A stretch of DNA of 23,601 nucleotides from contig JANMXI010000282.1 of the NCBI GenBank assembly GCA_031394735.1, forward strand, positions 1 through 23,601. Reading direction: 5' to 3'. The position numbers were made by a program, and so were the translations under genes. How positions within the stretch are numbered: position 1 is the first letter of the stretch; the number at the start of each line of letters is the position of its first letter. This DNA comes from TMP-86 sp031394735 (lineage in GTDB: Bacteria > Pseudomonadota > Gammaproteobacteria > Steroidobacterales > Steroidobacteraceae). Positions 7,624 through 15,519 of this stretch are shown piece by piece. A model generated the notes under the pieces. That model saw nothing but the letters and a program-made list of their open reading frames with translations. It had not been told where the DNA came from and searched no databases.

Positions 7624-8162
7624 GCGCGCGCGCTGCGCGAGTGCAGGCCGTCGAAGCCCGGCCGCCGGTGGTCCGGCCACCAGAGCGCCGGCCGCCAGAC
7701 CTCGAAACGCGACTGACCGACGATCATCATGAGTCGCTGCGATTGTGGCTGCGGCTGCTCACCTGTTCGAATCTGATTCAGGTGCGCGTGCGCAAGGCGA
7801 TGGCTGCGCAGTTCAAGACCACGCTGCCGCGGTTCGATCTCATGGCGCAGTTGGAGCGCGCACCGGACGGTCTGCAGATGGGCGAATTGTCGCGACGCAT
7901 GTTGGTCACTGGCGGTAACGTCACTGGCATCGCCGATCAATTGGAGCACACAGGACTCGTGGTCCGAGCGGCGGACCCGAAAGACCGGCGCGCGTATCGC
8001 ATCAAATTGACGCGCGCGGGGCGGCAGGTGTTTGCACAGATGGCCATCGAGCACGAGCGCTGGATCGTCGCGATGTTCGAAGGCATGAGCGCACGCGACA
8101 AGCGCGCGATGAATCAGTTGTTGTCACGGCTGCGGGTAATCTTGCGGCAAGGCGAGGAATGA
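7620..8162 (+). CDS. MarR family transcriptional regulator embedded in the catabolic operon
   Basis: 180 residues. The GTG at 7620 was chosen over an upstream ATG because GGAG at 7609-7612 sits at proper spacing and the GTGA overlap with the SDR stop matches the neighbouring junctions. The first 40 residues are Arg/Pro-rich. The MarR core follows: a dimerisation helix (LWLRLLTCSNLIQVRVRKAM), the HTH (MGELSRRMLVTGGNVTGIADQLEHTGLV) and a wing with DPKDRRAYRIKLT. It is translationally coupled on both sides, which suggests autogenous control of the operon, perhaps sensing an aromatic CoA ester and binding near 4514-4545 (inference). It is clearly distinct in sequence from the MarR at 187-693. Confidence 0.88.
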   Translation: MSARAARVQAVEARPPVVRPPERRPPDLETRLTDDHHESLRLWLRLLTCSNLIQVRVRKAMAAQFKTTLPRFDLMAQLERAPDGLQMGELSRRMLVTGGNVTGIADQLEHTGLVVRAADPKDRRAYRIKLTRAGRQVFAQMAIEHERWIVAMFEGMSARDKRAMNQLLSRLRVILRQGEE

Positions 8163-8986
8163 TGGACGTTGGCAAGCAGAGTCTGGCCGCCTTTCAGGCG
8201 CAGCATTTTCAGTGGAAACTCGAGGCACAGATCGGCTCGATTACCCTGAATCGTCCGGACCGCAAAAATCCGCTGACCTTCGACAGCTACGCCGAATTGC
8301 GCAATCTGTTCCGACGCCTGCCGTACGCCACCGACGTCAAGGTGATCGTGCTCAGCGGCGCGGGCGGCAATTTCTGCTCTGGCGGCGATGTGCACGAGAT
8401 CATCGGGCCGCTGACGAAGATGAGCATGTCGGAACTGCTGGACTTCACGCGCATGACCGGCGATCTGGTCAAGGCCATGCGCGGCTGCCCACAGCCCATC
8501 ATTGCCGCAGTCGACGGAGTCTGCGCCGGTGCGGGCGCCATCATGGCCATGTGCTCAGACATCCGGCTGAGCACGCCAGGCTCCAAGACCGCGTTTCTGT
8601 TCACGCGCGTGGGTCTCGCGGGTTGCGATATGGGCGCTTGCGCCATACTGCCGCGCATCGTCGGTCACGGCCGCGCCGCCGAATGGTTGCTGTCCGGGCG
8701 CAGCGTCACGGCAGAGGAAGCCCTGACCAGTGGATTTTTCAGTCGCCTGGTAGGCGCAGATGAATTGCACAGTGCAGCCGGGAAGTTGGCGCGTGAGTTG
8801 AGCGAGGGCCCCACCTTCGCGCACGGCATCACCAAGACCATGCTCAACCAGGAATGGAACATGGGACTGGATCAGGCCATCGAATCTGAGGCGCAGGCGC
8901 AGGCGCTGTGCATGAAGACGGAAGATTTTCGTCGCGCCTTTGACGCCTTCGCGGCCAAACAACGGCCGGTATTTCAGGGGAACTGA
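8159..8986 (+). CDS. Enoyl-CoA hydratase/isomerase (crotonase) family protein with non-hydratase active site
   Basis: 275 residues. GNFCSGGDV (70-78) and the GVCAGAG segment (120-126) give the CoA-binding oxyanion hole of the crotonase fold. Against the classical hydratase pattern, the first catalytic Glu position is Ile128 and the second is Arg150, both lost. An Asp remains at 157 in GLAGCDMGA, the position of the catalytic Asp in dienoyl-CoA isomerase and PaaG-type isomerases. It may therefore be an isomerase, ring-opening hydrolase or lyase of alicyclic CoA intermediates rather than a simple hydratase. Starts at 8159 and 8162 are both possible: the sequence is ATGATG, GAGG at 8154-8157 fits the second better, and the first makes the ATGA overlap with the MarR stop. 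Confidence 0.85.
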   Translation: MMDVGKQSLAAFQAQHFQWKLEAQIGSITLNRPDRKNPLTFDSYAELRNLFRRLPYATDVKVIVLSGAGGNFCSGGDVHEIIGPLTKMSMSELLDFTRMTGDLVKAMRGCPQPIIAAVDGVCAGAGAIMAMCSDIRLSTPGSKTAFLFTRVGLAGCDMGACAILPRIVGHGRAAEWLLSGRSVTAEEALTSGFFSRLVGADELHSAAGKLARELSEGPTFAHGITKTMLNQEWNMGLDQAIESEAQAQALCMKTEDFRRAFDAFAAKQRPVFQGN

Positions 8987-8987
8987 C

Positions 8988-10181
8988 ATGCGGCTTGCCA
9001 CCCACACGGACTGGCCTTTTTTCGACGCGCCGCATCGTGAGCTTGCGCTGCAGGTCGGCGCGTGGGCGCAGGCGCAACTGGGGAATGAACATCCGACCTC
9101 TTCCGAGGCGGTCGATGCGCATTGCCGCGCACTGGTACGCCGGTTGGGCGAGGCGGGCTTGACCCGCTACTGCGTACGCAAGGAATTCGGCGGCGCTTTG
9201 CAGGAGTTCGATGCACGCGCGATCGGCCTGATCCGCGAAACGCTGGCCTATCACGACGGACTGGCCGATTTCGCGTTCGCCATGCAGGGCCTGGGCAGCG
9301 GTGCGCTGTCGCTGGCCGCCGACCCGTCGTTGCAGCAGCGCTATCTGCCGCGGGTGGCCGCCGGCACCGCCATCGCTGCCTTCGCCTTGTCGGAGCAGGA
9401 AGCGGGGTCCGATGTCGCCGCCATGCAGATGACGGCGCGCAAGAGCGGGTCGACCTACGTGCTCGATGGCCAGAAAACCTGGATCTCGAATGGCGGCATC
9501 GCCGATTTTTATTGCGTCTTCGCGCGCACCAGCCCGGGCGAAAAGCGCGCCAATGGCAGCGTCGGCGCGCAGGGAATCTCAGCCTTCGTGGTCGACGCGG
9601 CGACGCCGGGTCTGCGCATCGCCGAGCGCATCGATCTGATTGCCCCGCACCCGATGGGTCGATTGGCGTTCGACAACTGCATCATCCCCGAGTCGCAGCG
9701 CATCGGTGCGGAAGGCGCAGGCTTCAAGATTGCAATGCGCACGCTGGATGTATTTCGCAGTACCGTGGCGGCCGCATCCATCGGCTTTGCGCGGCGCGCC
9801 TTGGCTGAAGCGCTGACTCACACGCGGCAGCGCCGCATGTTCGGCAGCACCTTGTCCGATTTTCAATTGACGCAGGCCGCATTGGCGGACATGGCTACGC
9901 AGATCGACGCCGCGGCGCTGCTCACCTATCGCGCCGCCTGGCTGCGCGACCGGGGTGCACCGGTGACGCGCGAAGCCGCCATGGCGAAGCTCACGGCGAC
10001 CGAGTCGGCGCAATGGATCATCGACCGTGCGCAGCAGATGTTCGGCGGGCGCGGCGTCGTCAGCGGCGAAATCCTCGAGCGTCTCTATCGTGAAATTCGC
10101 GCATTGCGGATCTACGAAGGCGCCAGCGAAGTTCAGAAGCTCATCATCGGGCGCGATCTACTTACGGAAGCCAATCAATGA
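8988..10181 (+). CDS. Acyl-CoA dehydrogenase family protein
   Basis: 397 residues from the ATG at 8988, preceded by CAGGGGAA at 8975-8982. An upstream in-frame ATG at 8940 lies inside the crotonase gene and has no support. The flavin-domain signatures are ALSEQEAGSDVAAM and TWISNGG. The C-terminal IYEGASEVQKLIIGRDLL carries the catalytic base at E377. The length is normal for a soluble tetrameric enzyme that passes electrons to ETF. In this operon it may dehydrogenate a saturated alicyclic CoA ester produced after ring reduction. It ends in an ATGA overlap with the RidA-like gene. Confidence 0.92.
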   Translation: MRLATHTDWPFFDAPHRELALQVGAWAQAQLGNEHPTSSEAVDAHCRALVRRLGEAGLTRYCVRKEFGGALQEFDARAIGLIRETLAYHDGLADFAFAMQGLGSGALSLAADPSLQQRYLPRVAAGTAIAAFALSEQEAGSDVAAMQMTARKSGSTYVLDGQKTWISNGGIADFYCVFARTSPGEKRANGSVGAQGISAFVVDAATPGLRIAERIDLIAPHPMGRLAFDNCIIPESQRIGAEGAGFKIAMRTLDVFRSTVAAASIGFARRALAEALTHTRQRRMFGSTLSDFQLTQAALADMATQIDAAALLTYRAAWLRDRGAPVTREAAMAKLTATESAQWIIDRAQQMFGGRGVVSGEILERLYREIRALRIYEGASEVQKLIIGRDLLTEANQ

Positions 10182-10630
10182 TTCACGAGATATTACAGCC
10201 GCCGGAATGGCCGCGGCCGAAAGGGTACGCCAATGGCATCGCCGCGCGCGGTCGTCAGGTTTTCATCGCCGGGCAGATTGGCTGGGACGCGCAGGGCCGT
10301 TTCGTCAGCGATACGCTGGCTGGGCAGGTGCGCCAGGCATTGAATAACATTGTGCAGGTTCTGGCGCAGGCGCGGGGCACGCCGGATCATCTGGTGCGAC
10401 TCACCTGGTACGTGCTCAGCCGCGAAGCCTACTATCGGGAATTGCATGACATCGGCGCTGCGTACACGGCTGAGTTGGGCCGGAATTTTCCCGCCATGTC
10501 GGTGGTGCAGGTCAGCGCTTTGATGGAGCAGCAGGCGCTGGTGGAAATCGAAGCCACCGCCGTCATTCCGGATGATGCATCCGATTCCACCATCAAGCGT
10601 CCCGTGCATGGCAACCTGGCGTCCGCCTGA
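10178..10630 (+). CDS. RidA/YjgF family protein lacking the canonical arginine
   Basis: 150 residues of the trimeric RidA fold (FIAGQIGWDAQGRF, then NFPAMSVVQVSAL and LVEIEATAVI). In E. coli RidA the motif PARS contains Arg105, which holds the carboxylate of the imine substrate; here the aligned residue is Met107. The neighbouring Glu124 in EIEA is kept. RidA hydrolyses reactive enamines and imines to ketones and ammonia. The product of 2-aminobenzoyl-CoA monooxygenase/reductase is an enamine-type CoA ester with no free carboxylate. Loss of the arginine could fit such a substrate, and the protein may release the ring nitrogen (inference). ATGA overlap with the acyl-CoA dehydrogenase. Confidence 0.85.
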   Translation: MIHEILQPPEWPRPKGYANGIAARGRQVFIAGQIGWDAQGRFVSDTLAGQVRQALNNIVQVLAQARGTPDHLVRLTWYVLSREAYYRELHDIGAAYTAELGRNFPAMSVVQVSALMEQQALVEIEATAVIPDDASDSTIKRPVHGNLASA

Positions 10631-12053
10631 ACGCATCAAGTTCGCGCCGCTGCAGGCGCCGTGGCCGGATGCAGCAGCAGCGGCGGGCTCGCGCCTGTTC
10701 ACACCGGTCACCGTCGGTGCCGTGACCCTTGCTTCGCGCACCTGGGTGCCGGCGATGGTTCCCTGGCGCGCATCCGAGGACGGCGAGGTCACCTCCGACG
10801 TGCTGGCCTGGTACGAGCGATTCGCGCGCGGCCGTCCCGGGGCGCTGGTGGTCGAGGCTACCGGAGTGCGTGATGTGCCCAGCGGCCCCTTGCTGCGCAT
10901 CGGCCACGATCGCTTCCTGCCCGGCCTGCGCGAATTGGTGCAAACGGTGCGCCGTGCCAGTCAGGGCGAAACCAAACTCTTCATCCAGATCATCGATTTT
11001 CTCAATGTGCGGCGCCGCCCGACGCGGCAGGCATTTCTCGACCGGCATTTGCAGATCGATGCGTGGCATCGGGATTTCCTGAACCTGCACGATGCGCCGG
11101 AAGAGACCGTGCGCGCTGCGCTCGCCGCGCTCGACGACGAGCAGCTGCGCCAGGCGCTGAATGAGCGCGACTGGGAGTCGTTGCAGCAGGGCTTGCGCGA
11201 GCGCGTCACCGATATGCACCTGCCGGCGGTGCGCGATCTGCCGACGACGCTACCCGGCACCTTTGCGGCCGCTGCCGTGCGTGCCAAGGACGCCGGATTC
11301 GATGGCGTGGAATTACATTTTGCCCATGCCTACACCATGGCCTCCTTCCTGTCGGCACTGAACACTCGCAGCGACGGTTATGGGGGTGCACGCGAGCAGC
11401 GCGTGCGACTGCCGCTCGAGGTGTTCGCGGCGGTGCGTGAGGCGGTGGGCGGCGACTACACCGTGGGCTGCCGAATGTTGTCGGAGGACTGCATCGACGG
11501 TGGCAGCAGCGTCGACGATGCGGAGTATTTCGCGACGCGCTTTGCGGCGGCGGGGATGGACTTCATTTCGCTGTCGCGCGGCGGCAAATTCGAGGATGCC
11601 TCGCAGCCGAAGGTGGGCGAGGCCGCGTATCCGTACACCGGCCGAAGCGGCTACGAGTGCATGCCTTCGTATTATTCGGATGCCCGCGGACCGTTCGGTC
11701 GGAACGTGGAGCCGGCCATCCGCATCCGCAACGCGCTTCGCGCTGCAGGACACGCCACTCCCACCGTACTGGCCGGCGGCATTCATCATTTTCGCCAGGC
11801 TGAAGAGGCCTTGGAGCACGAGCATGCCGATATCATCGGACTCGCGCGTCAGGCGCTGGCGGATCCGGACTGGTTCGTCAAAGTGAAGTCCGGGCAGGGT
11901 TCACAAGTGCGGTTGTGTCTATACACGAATTATTGCGAGGCGTTGGATCAGCGCCACAAGCAGGTGACCTGCGAATTGTGGGACCGGCTGAATCTGGATG
12001 AGCCCGGCGTGACGCGGTCCAGCGACGGCAAGCGACGCTTGCTGCCGCCTTAG
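10608..12053 (+). CDS. NADH:flavin oxidoreductase (old yellow enzyme family)
   Basis: 481 residues from the ATG at 10608 (MATWRPPERIKF), overlapping the RidA gene by 23 nt. An ATG at 10572 is also in frame, and neither has a good Shine-Dalgarno. The TIM barrel begins at RLFTPVTVGAVTLASRTWVP. FDGVELHFAHAYTMASFLSA and NTRSDGYGG correspond to the FMN/substrate loop, and VLAGGIHH to the phosphate-binding region. Compared with typical OYEs there is an insert of about 60 residues (NVRRRPTRQ through LRERVTDMH), and HAY replaces the usual HGY. It lacks the C-terminal FAD/NADH domain of the trimethylamine-dehydrogenase group. As the last gene of the operon it probably reduces an unsaturated alicyclic intermediate. 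The substrate is unknown. Confidence 0.82.
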   Translation: MATWRPPERIKFAPLQAPWPDAAAAAGSRLFTPVTVGAVTLASRTWVPAMVPWRASEDGEVTSDVLAWYERFARGRPGALVVEATGVRDVPSGPLLRIGHDRFLPGLRELVQTVRRASQGETKLFIQIIDFLNVRRRPTRQAFLDRHLQIDAWHRDFLNLHDAPEETVRAALAALDDEQLRQALNERDWESLQQGLRERVTDMHLPAVRDLPTTLPGTFAAAAVRAKDAGFDGVELHFAHAYTMASFLSALNTRSDGYGGAREQRVRLPLEVFAAVREAVGGDYTVGCRMLSEDCIDGGSSVDDAEYFATRFAAAGMDFISLSRGGKFEDASQPKVGEAAYPYTGRSGYECMPSYYSDARGPFGRNVEPAIRIRNALRAAGHATPTVLAGGIHHFRQAEEALEHEHADIIGLARQALADPDWFVKVKSGQGSQVRLCLYTNYCEALDQRHKQVTCELWDRLNLDEPGVTRSSDGKRRLLPP

Positions 12054-12059
12054 AGCGGC
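12028..12059. other. Two small hairpins at the tail-to-tail junction of the two large operons
   Basis: GCAAGCG-A-CGCTTGC (12028-12042) is a near-perfect palindrome, and GCCGC (12044-12048) pairs with GCGGC (12055-12059) around the stop codon. The convergent genes are only 7 bp apart. Neither hairpin has a T-tract, so any termination here would be weak. Recorded because no better terminator is visible between the two operons. Confidence 0.25.
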
Positions 12060-12060
12060 G

Positions 12061-13194
12061 TCAATCGCGCATCCGCCGGTGCATTGCGAGAAGCGCTGCC
12101 ACCGATGCAACGGCGGCAAATAGCGCGATGGGCAGCGATTCGCTTATCACAAAGGCAAACCCCACGTCTTTGAGTGCAATGCCGCGAACGATGCGCAAGA
12201 AGTGCGTCAGCGGCAGCAGTTCGCCGATCCATCGGGCCCAGTGCGGCATGGCGATGAACGGAAACATGAATCCTGACAGCAGCGAGGACGGCAGAAAAAA
12301 GAAAAAGCTCATCTGCATGGCCTGCATCTGCTGACGCGCCAGGCAGGAAAACAGAAAGCCCAGCGCCAGATTGGCGCCGGCGAACAGCATCGTGGCGATC
12401 AGGATCACGAGCGCCGACCCCTGGATTGGAATGTCGAAGGCGGCGCGCGCCACGACCAGGATCAACAGTGACTGCACGATTCCAAACGCCAGGTAGGGCA
12501 GCAGCTTTCCCGCCCACAGTTCTGATGGTCGGGTTCCCAATATGCCCAAACCCTCAAAGGTTCCGCGCTCGCGTTCGCGCGACACCGTCAGTGCGCTCAT
12601 CATGACCATCGTCATGGTGAGAATGACGCCGAGCAATCCCGGCACCAGATAGGCCTGTGAATTGGCCTGCGGGTTGTACAACATGCGAACCTCGAAGGCC
12701 GGGCCGGATGCGTTCTCCTGCAGATCCGAATTGCCGAGCGAATGTGCAAATTGGGTGATGGCATTCGCGGCCTGCGCCGCCAGCACCGGATCGGTGGCAT
12801 CGACCAGAATTTGCGCGGGGCTGACGGAGGCGTCAATGATGACGACTGCCTTGCCGTCCAGCAGGTCGGCTTGTGCGCGTTCGAGGGAGGGCTCGATGCG
12901 CAATTGCGCAAATGCGGGCTGCGACGCGAGCCGGCGCTGCAGCATGCCGGGGTCGAGTTGTGCGGATGCAGTCGGCGGCACCAGCACCATCGGCACGGCA
13001 TGCGGTGAAAGTTCGATAGCGCAGCCAAACAGCAGGATCTGCAGCAGCGGCACGCCGATCAACATGCCCAGCGTCGCGCGGTCACGGCAGAGCTGCAGCC
13101 ATTCTTTCCAAGCCAGCGCGGCGATGCGTCGTAGCGTCGCCCGACGCGCACGGTTTCGTGAGGTGGCGAGCTCGGTCGGGGTGGAAATGCTCAC
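12061..13194 (-). CDS. ABC-2 type transporter permease
   Basis: 377 residues with a GTG start overlapping the ATPase stop by 4 nt (GTGA). Topology is that of YbhR/YhhJ-type permeases: one N-terminal membrane segment (approx. 43-60), a large periplasmic domain (approx. 62-180), then five segments (approx. 184-204, 231-252, 262-285, 294-316, 353-370). The hallmark SRERERGTFEGL is at 205-216, just after the second segment. Such permeases dimerise and export lipids, drugs or lipophilic products from the inner membrane. It is the last gene of a five-gene operon with a ketosynthase, suggesting that the exported molecule is what those enzymes make (inference). No membrane fusion protein is present in the window. 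Confidence 0.9.
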   Translation of the reverse strand: MSISTPTELATSRNRARRATLRRIAALAWKEWLQLCRDRATLGMLIGVPLLQILLFGCAIELSPHAVPMVLVPPTASAQLDPGMLQRRLASQPAFAQLRIEPSLERAQADLLDGKAVVIIDASVSPAQILVDATDPVLAAQAANAITQFAHSLGNSDLQENASGPAFEVRMLYNPQANSQAYLVPGLLGVILTMTMVMMSALTVSRERERGTFEGLGILGTRPSELWAGKLLPYLAFGIVQSLLILVVARAAFDIPIQGSALVILIATMLFAGANLALGFLFSCLARQQMQAMQMSFFFFLPSSLLSGFMFPFIAMPHWARWIGELLPLTHFLRIVRGIALKDVGFAFVISESLPIALFAAVASVAALLAMHRRMRD

Positions 13195-13847
13195 GCGCTG
13201 ACCACGCCGCCGTCGGCCATGGACGTGCTCGAATCGCAGTGCGCGGCATCGCCCTCTTCGTGCGTGGTCATGATCACCGTCACGCCGCTGGTCAACAGCA
13301 TGCCGATGCGCCGCCAGAGGGCGGCACGCGAGCGAGAATCCAGCGCTGTCGTTGGCTCGTCCAGCAACAGAAGCGCGGGATTGTGTAATAGCGCACCGGC
13401 GAGCATCAATCGTTGCCGCTGTCCGCCGGAGAGGGTGCCGGCGCGGTGGTGTCCGCAGCCGGTCAGTTCGAATTCCTGCAGCGCGCGGTCGATAACCACC
13501 GCGCCATCGCGGATGTCGCGCATGTTCGCAATGAAGCGCAGGTTCTCGACCACGCTCAGCTCATCGTAATAGCAGAATCTCTGCGGTACATAACCGATCT
13601 TGGGAAGATAGACGTGCCGGTCCTGCACCACGTCGTGTCCCAGGCTGTGCACGCGTCCCTCGTCCGGATTCAACAGTCCGGCGATTATGCGCAGCAAGGT
13701 GGTTTTGCCGCTGGCATTGGGACCCAGCAAGGCATGACAGCGATGCGCAGCGAAGCTCAACGATACGCCGCGGAGGGCATGATGTGCACCAAAGGATTTG
13801 CATACATGACTTGCGGTCACCGCTGTTGCGAGTGGTGCGTCGATCAT
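13191..13847 (-). CDS. ABC transporter ATP-binding protein
   Basis: 218 residues, a single nucleotide-binding domain: Walker A GPNASGKTT (42-50), signature LSGGQ (139-143), Walker B LLLLDEP (159-165), D-loop ALD and switch His in TTHEE. Walker A has AS in place of the more usual GA before GKTT, which is still functional in principle. The Q-loop is in GYVPQRFCYYDELSV. The ATG at 13847 lies 15 bp after the ketosynthase stop, and the gene is coupled to the permease by overlap. The pair forms a complete exporter if the permease homodimerises. Confidence 0.92.
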   Translation of the reverse strand: MIDAPLATAVTASHVCKSFGAHHALRGVSLSFAAHRCHALLGPNASGKTTLLRIIAGLLNPDEGRVHSLGHDVVQDRHVYLPKIGYVPQRFCYYDELSVVENLRFIANMRDIRDGAVVIDRALQEFELTGCGHHRAGTLSGGQRQRLMLAGALLHNPALLLLDEPTTALDSRSRAALWRRIGMLLTSGVTVIMTTHEEGDAAHCDSSTSMADGGVVSA

Positions 13848-13862
13848 TTGACCAGCCAGCCT

Positions 13863-14948
13863 TCAGTTTTCACCATGCACATAGATGAATCCGCCAAACA
13901 TATATTTGCTCGCCTCGGCACCCAAGACCGCGACCCGGTCGCCCACTCGCAGTCGGCCCGAGCGACGCAACCTGTCCAGCGATACCCAGATGGCGGCGCT
14001 GCCGGTGTTGCCGATAAGATCGGCGTCGCAGACGATGCGCTCGGCCGGCAACTGCAGTAGCCGCGAACACAGCTCCACCATACGCCCATTGGCCTGGTGA
14101 GGAATCCACCAATCCACATTGCCGCGGTTGAAACCGGATTGCTCACACACTGTGAGTGCCTCTTGCAACAATTTTGGGCCGTATAGCCGCACAGAATCAG
14201 GGTGATGCGCGAAATGCGGGACGCCGAACTGGGTGGTTACCGGCGCTCCGGATCCGCCCTGCGGCATGCAAATTCCGGGGTCCCGGTCCAATCCGTCGCA
14301 GCCGTAGTAGACGAATTCGATGCGCGAGCCGCTTGCCGCGCTCGAATTGCCCAGAATGATCCCGCCCGCTGCATCGCCCATCTGCATCAGGTTTACCAAC
14401 TGTGAGCGGTCCGTGCCGATGGCGCGCGGATCAAACAAGGTCGAGCCCAATTCCGAACCGACGATGGCAACCGGCGTGATGCCGGCGCTGCGCATGGATG
14501 CGGCGATCAATGTGGCCACGGCGAAGCCAGTGCAGGCCTGACGCAGCTCCAGATGCGGACCGCGAAACCGGAGAAGGTCGGCGCACCAGGCGATATTCGC
14601 GGGGAGCGGGGTGTGTGGCGAGGCCGTATGCCCGATCAAAAATCGGACCGCGCTCCAATCCAGTCCGCTGTCGCGCAGGGCGGCCGTCAGAGCGCCGGCG
14701 GCAAGATGGGGCGCGTCTTGCTGCGGTCGCGGCCCGCACGAAGGTTCGGTAAACGAGCGCGAGACGTGCCGCGAGCGCACACCGAGTTTGCTGCCAATAC
14801 GCATGCCGAGGCGCGCGTCTTGCAGGGTAATGAAGTTGGCTACGCTATCGAGCAGCTCCGCATTGTCGATGGCGCGCCCCGGCAGCTTTGAGCCGGTGCC
14901 CAACACGGGCAGGCCTACCGACAGCGCCGTCAGTTCATGGCGTGGCAC
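13863..14948 (-). CDS. Beta-ketoacyl-ACP synthase III (FabH-like) family protein
   Basis: 361 residues of the thiolase fold. The catalytic triad is intact: C139 in QACTGF, H284 in IPHQANGRM and N314 in GNTGSAAI. The N-terminus (VGLPVLGTGSKLPGRAIDN) matches the KAS III start. The GTG start at 14948 overlaps the ferritin-like gene by 14 nt. FabH-like proteins join an acyl-CoA to malonyl-ACP; divergent members make dialkylresorcinols, quinolones, olefins or unusual acyl starters. No acyl carrier protein, FabG or FabF lies nearby, so this is unlikely to be housekeeping fatty acid synthesis. With the diiron-like partner and exporter it suggests a small lipid or polyketide-like product (inference). 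Confidence 0.88.
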   Translation of the reverse strand: MPRHELTALSVGLPVLGTGSKLPGRAIDNAELLDSVANFITLQDARLGMRIGSKLGVRSRHVSRSFTEPSCGPRPQQDAPHLAAGALTAALRDSGLDWSAVRFLIGHTASPHTPLPANIAWCADLLRFRGPHLELRQACTGFAVATLIAASMRSAGITPVAIVGSELGSTLFDPRAIGTDRSQLVNLMQMGDAAGGIILGNSSAASGSRIEFVYYGCDGLDRDPGICMPQGGSGAPVTTQFGVPHFAHHPDSVRLYGPKLLQEALTVCEQSGFNRGNVDWWIPHQANGRMVELCSRLLQLPAERIVCDADLIGNTGSAAIWVSLDRLRRSGRLRVGDRVAVLGAEASKYMFGGFIYVHGEN

Positions 14949-15519
14949 GAAGCAGTCGATTCAGGAGGCGTGGAGGATCGATGCCGAGCGCGTGAAAGTC
15001 CTCCGCATGAGGCGCGAGGACTGCACAGAATGCGTTGCGGGTTTGGTGGTCAATTTCGCACAGCAACGCATCCGACGCCCCGTAGCGTTGCGCGGCGCGC
15101 CGTGCAATGCGCACATGGCGACCCTCGTCGTGTCGAATGCTCTCCAATGTGCGGCGCAGACCGGCATCTTGCGGCGCGAGCAAACTGCAGGAGAGCACCT
15201 GCGTGACGATCTGGCACACGCTGCCGTCCAGTGCAGCGATCCGCGCAAGATGGATGCGTATATCGCGGTCGTGCAGCCCCAGGAAGAAGCGACGCGAGGA
15301 ATCGTTCATGCGCAGTCGGATCGAGTCAGAGGCAACGGCGGCGAGTTCGCAATCGTGCCGACGCTCGTCTTGCGCGATTTGCGCCAATAACGCGCGATAA
15401 GGATCCGAGGCTGCAATCTTCGTCGAGCGCGCCAACCTTTCAAAGGCAAACCCGGCCGATCGTTCGCCCAAACGTAGCAATGAGACGAGAACCGCGGGGC
15501 CCGCTGCCGCGGCGCTCAT
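14935..15519 (-). CDS. Ferritin-like putative diiron protein of unknown function
   Basis: 194 residues, predicted mostly helical. Two ExxH motifs stand at the expected distance in a four-helix bundle: D51-E52-R-R-H55 and D131-E132-G-R-H135. E19 in the first helix and perhaps D98 in the third could complete a carboxylate-bridged diiron site; the third-helix ligand is not a clear Glu. I recognise the fold but no specific family; MiaE-like or AurF-like oxygenases and ferritin-like reductases are alternatives. GAGGAAAG upstream is a good Shine-Dalgarno. The gene abuts the DUF2282 stop and overlaps the ketosynthase start, so the three are co-translated. It may oxidise the ketosynthase product or handle iron (inference). 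Confidence 0.7.
   Translation of the reverse strand: MSAAAAGPAVLVSLLRLGERSAGFAFERLARSTKIAASDPYRALLAQIAQDERRHDCELAAVASDSIRLRMNDSSRRFFLGLHDRDIRIHLARIAALDGSVCQIVTQVLSCSLLAPQDAGLRRTLESIRHDEGRHVRIARRAAQRYGASDALLCEIDHQTRNAFCAVLAPHAEDFHALGIDPPRLLNRLLRATP

Noticed and set aside
13413..14060. Plus-strand open frame opposite the ABC ATPase and ketosynthase
   Set aside because: No domain; the minus strand shows Walker A, LSGGQ, Walker B and the ketosynthase His and Asn.
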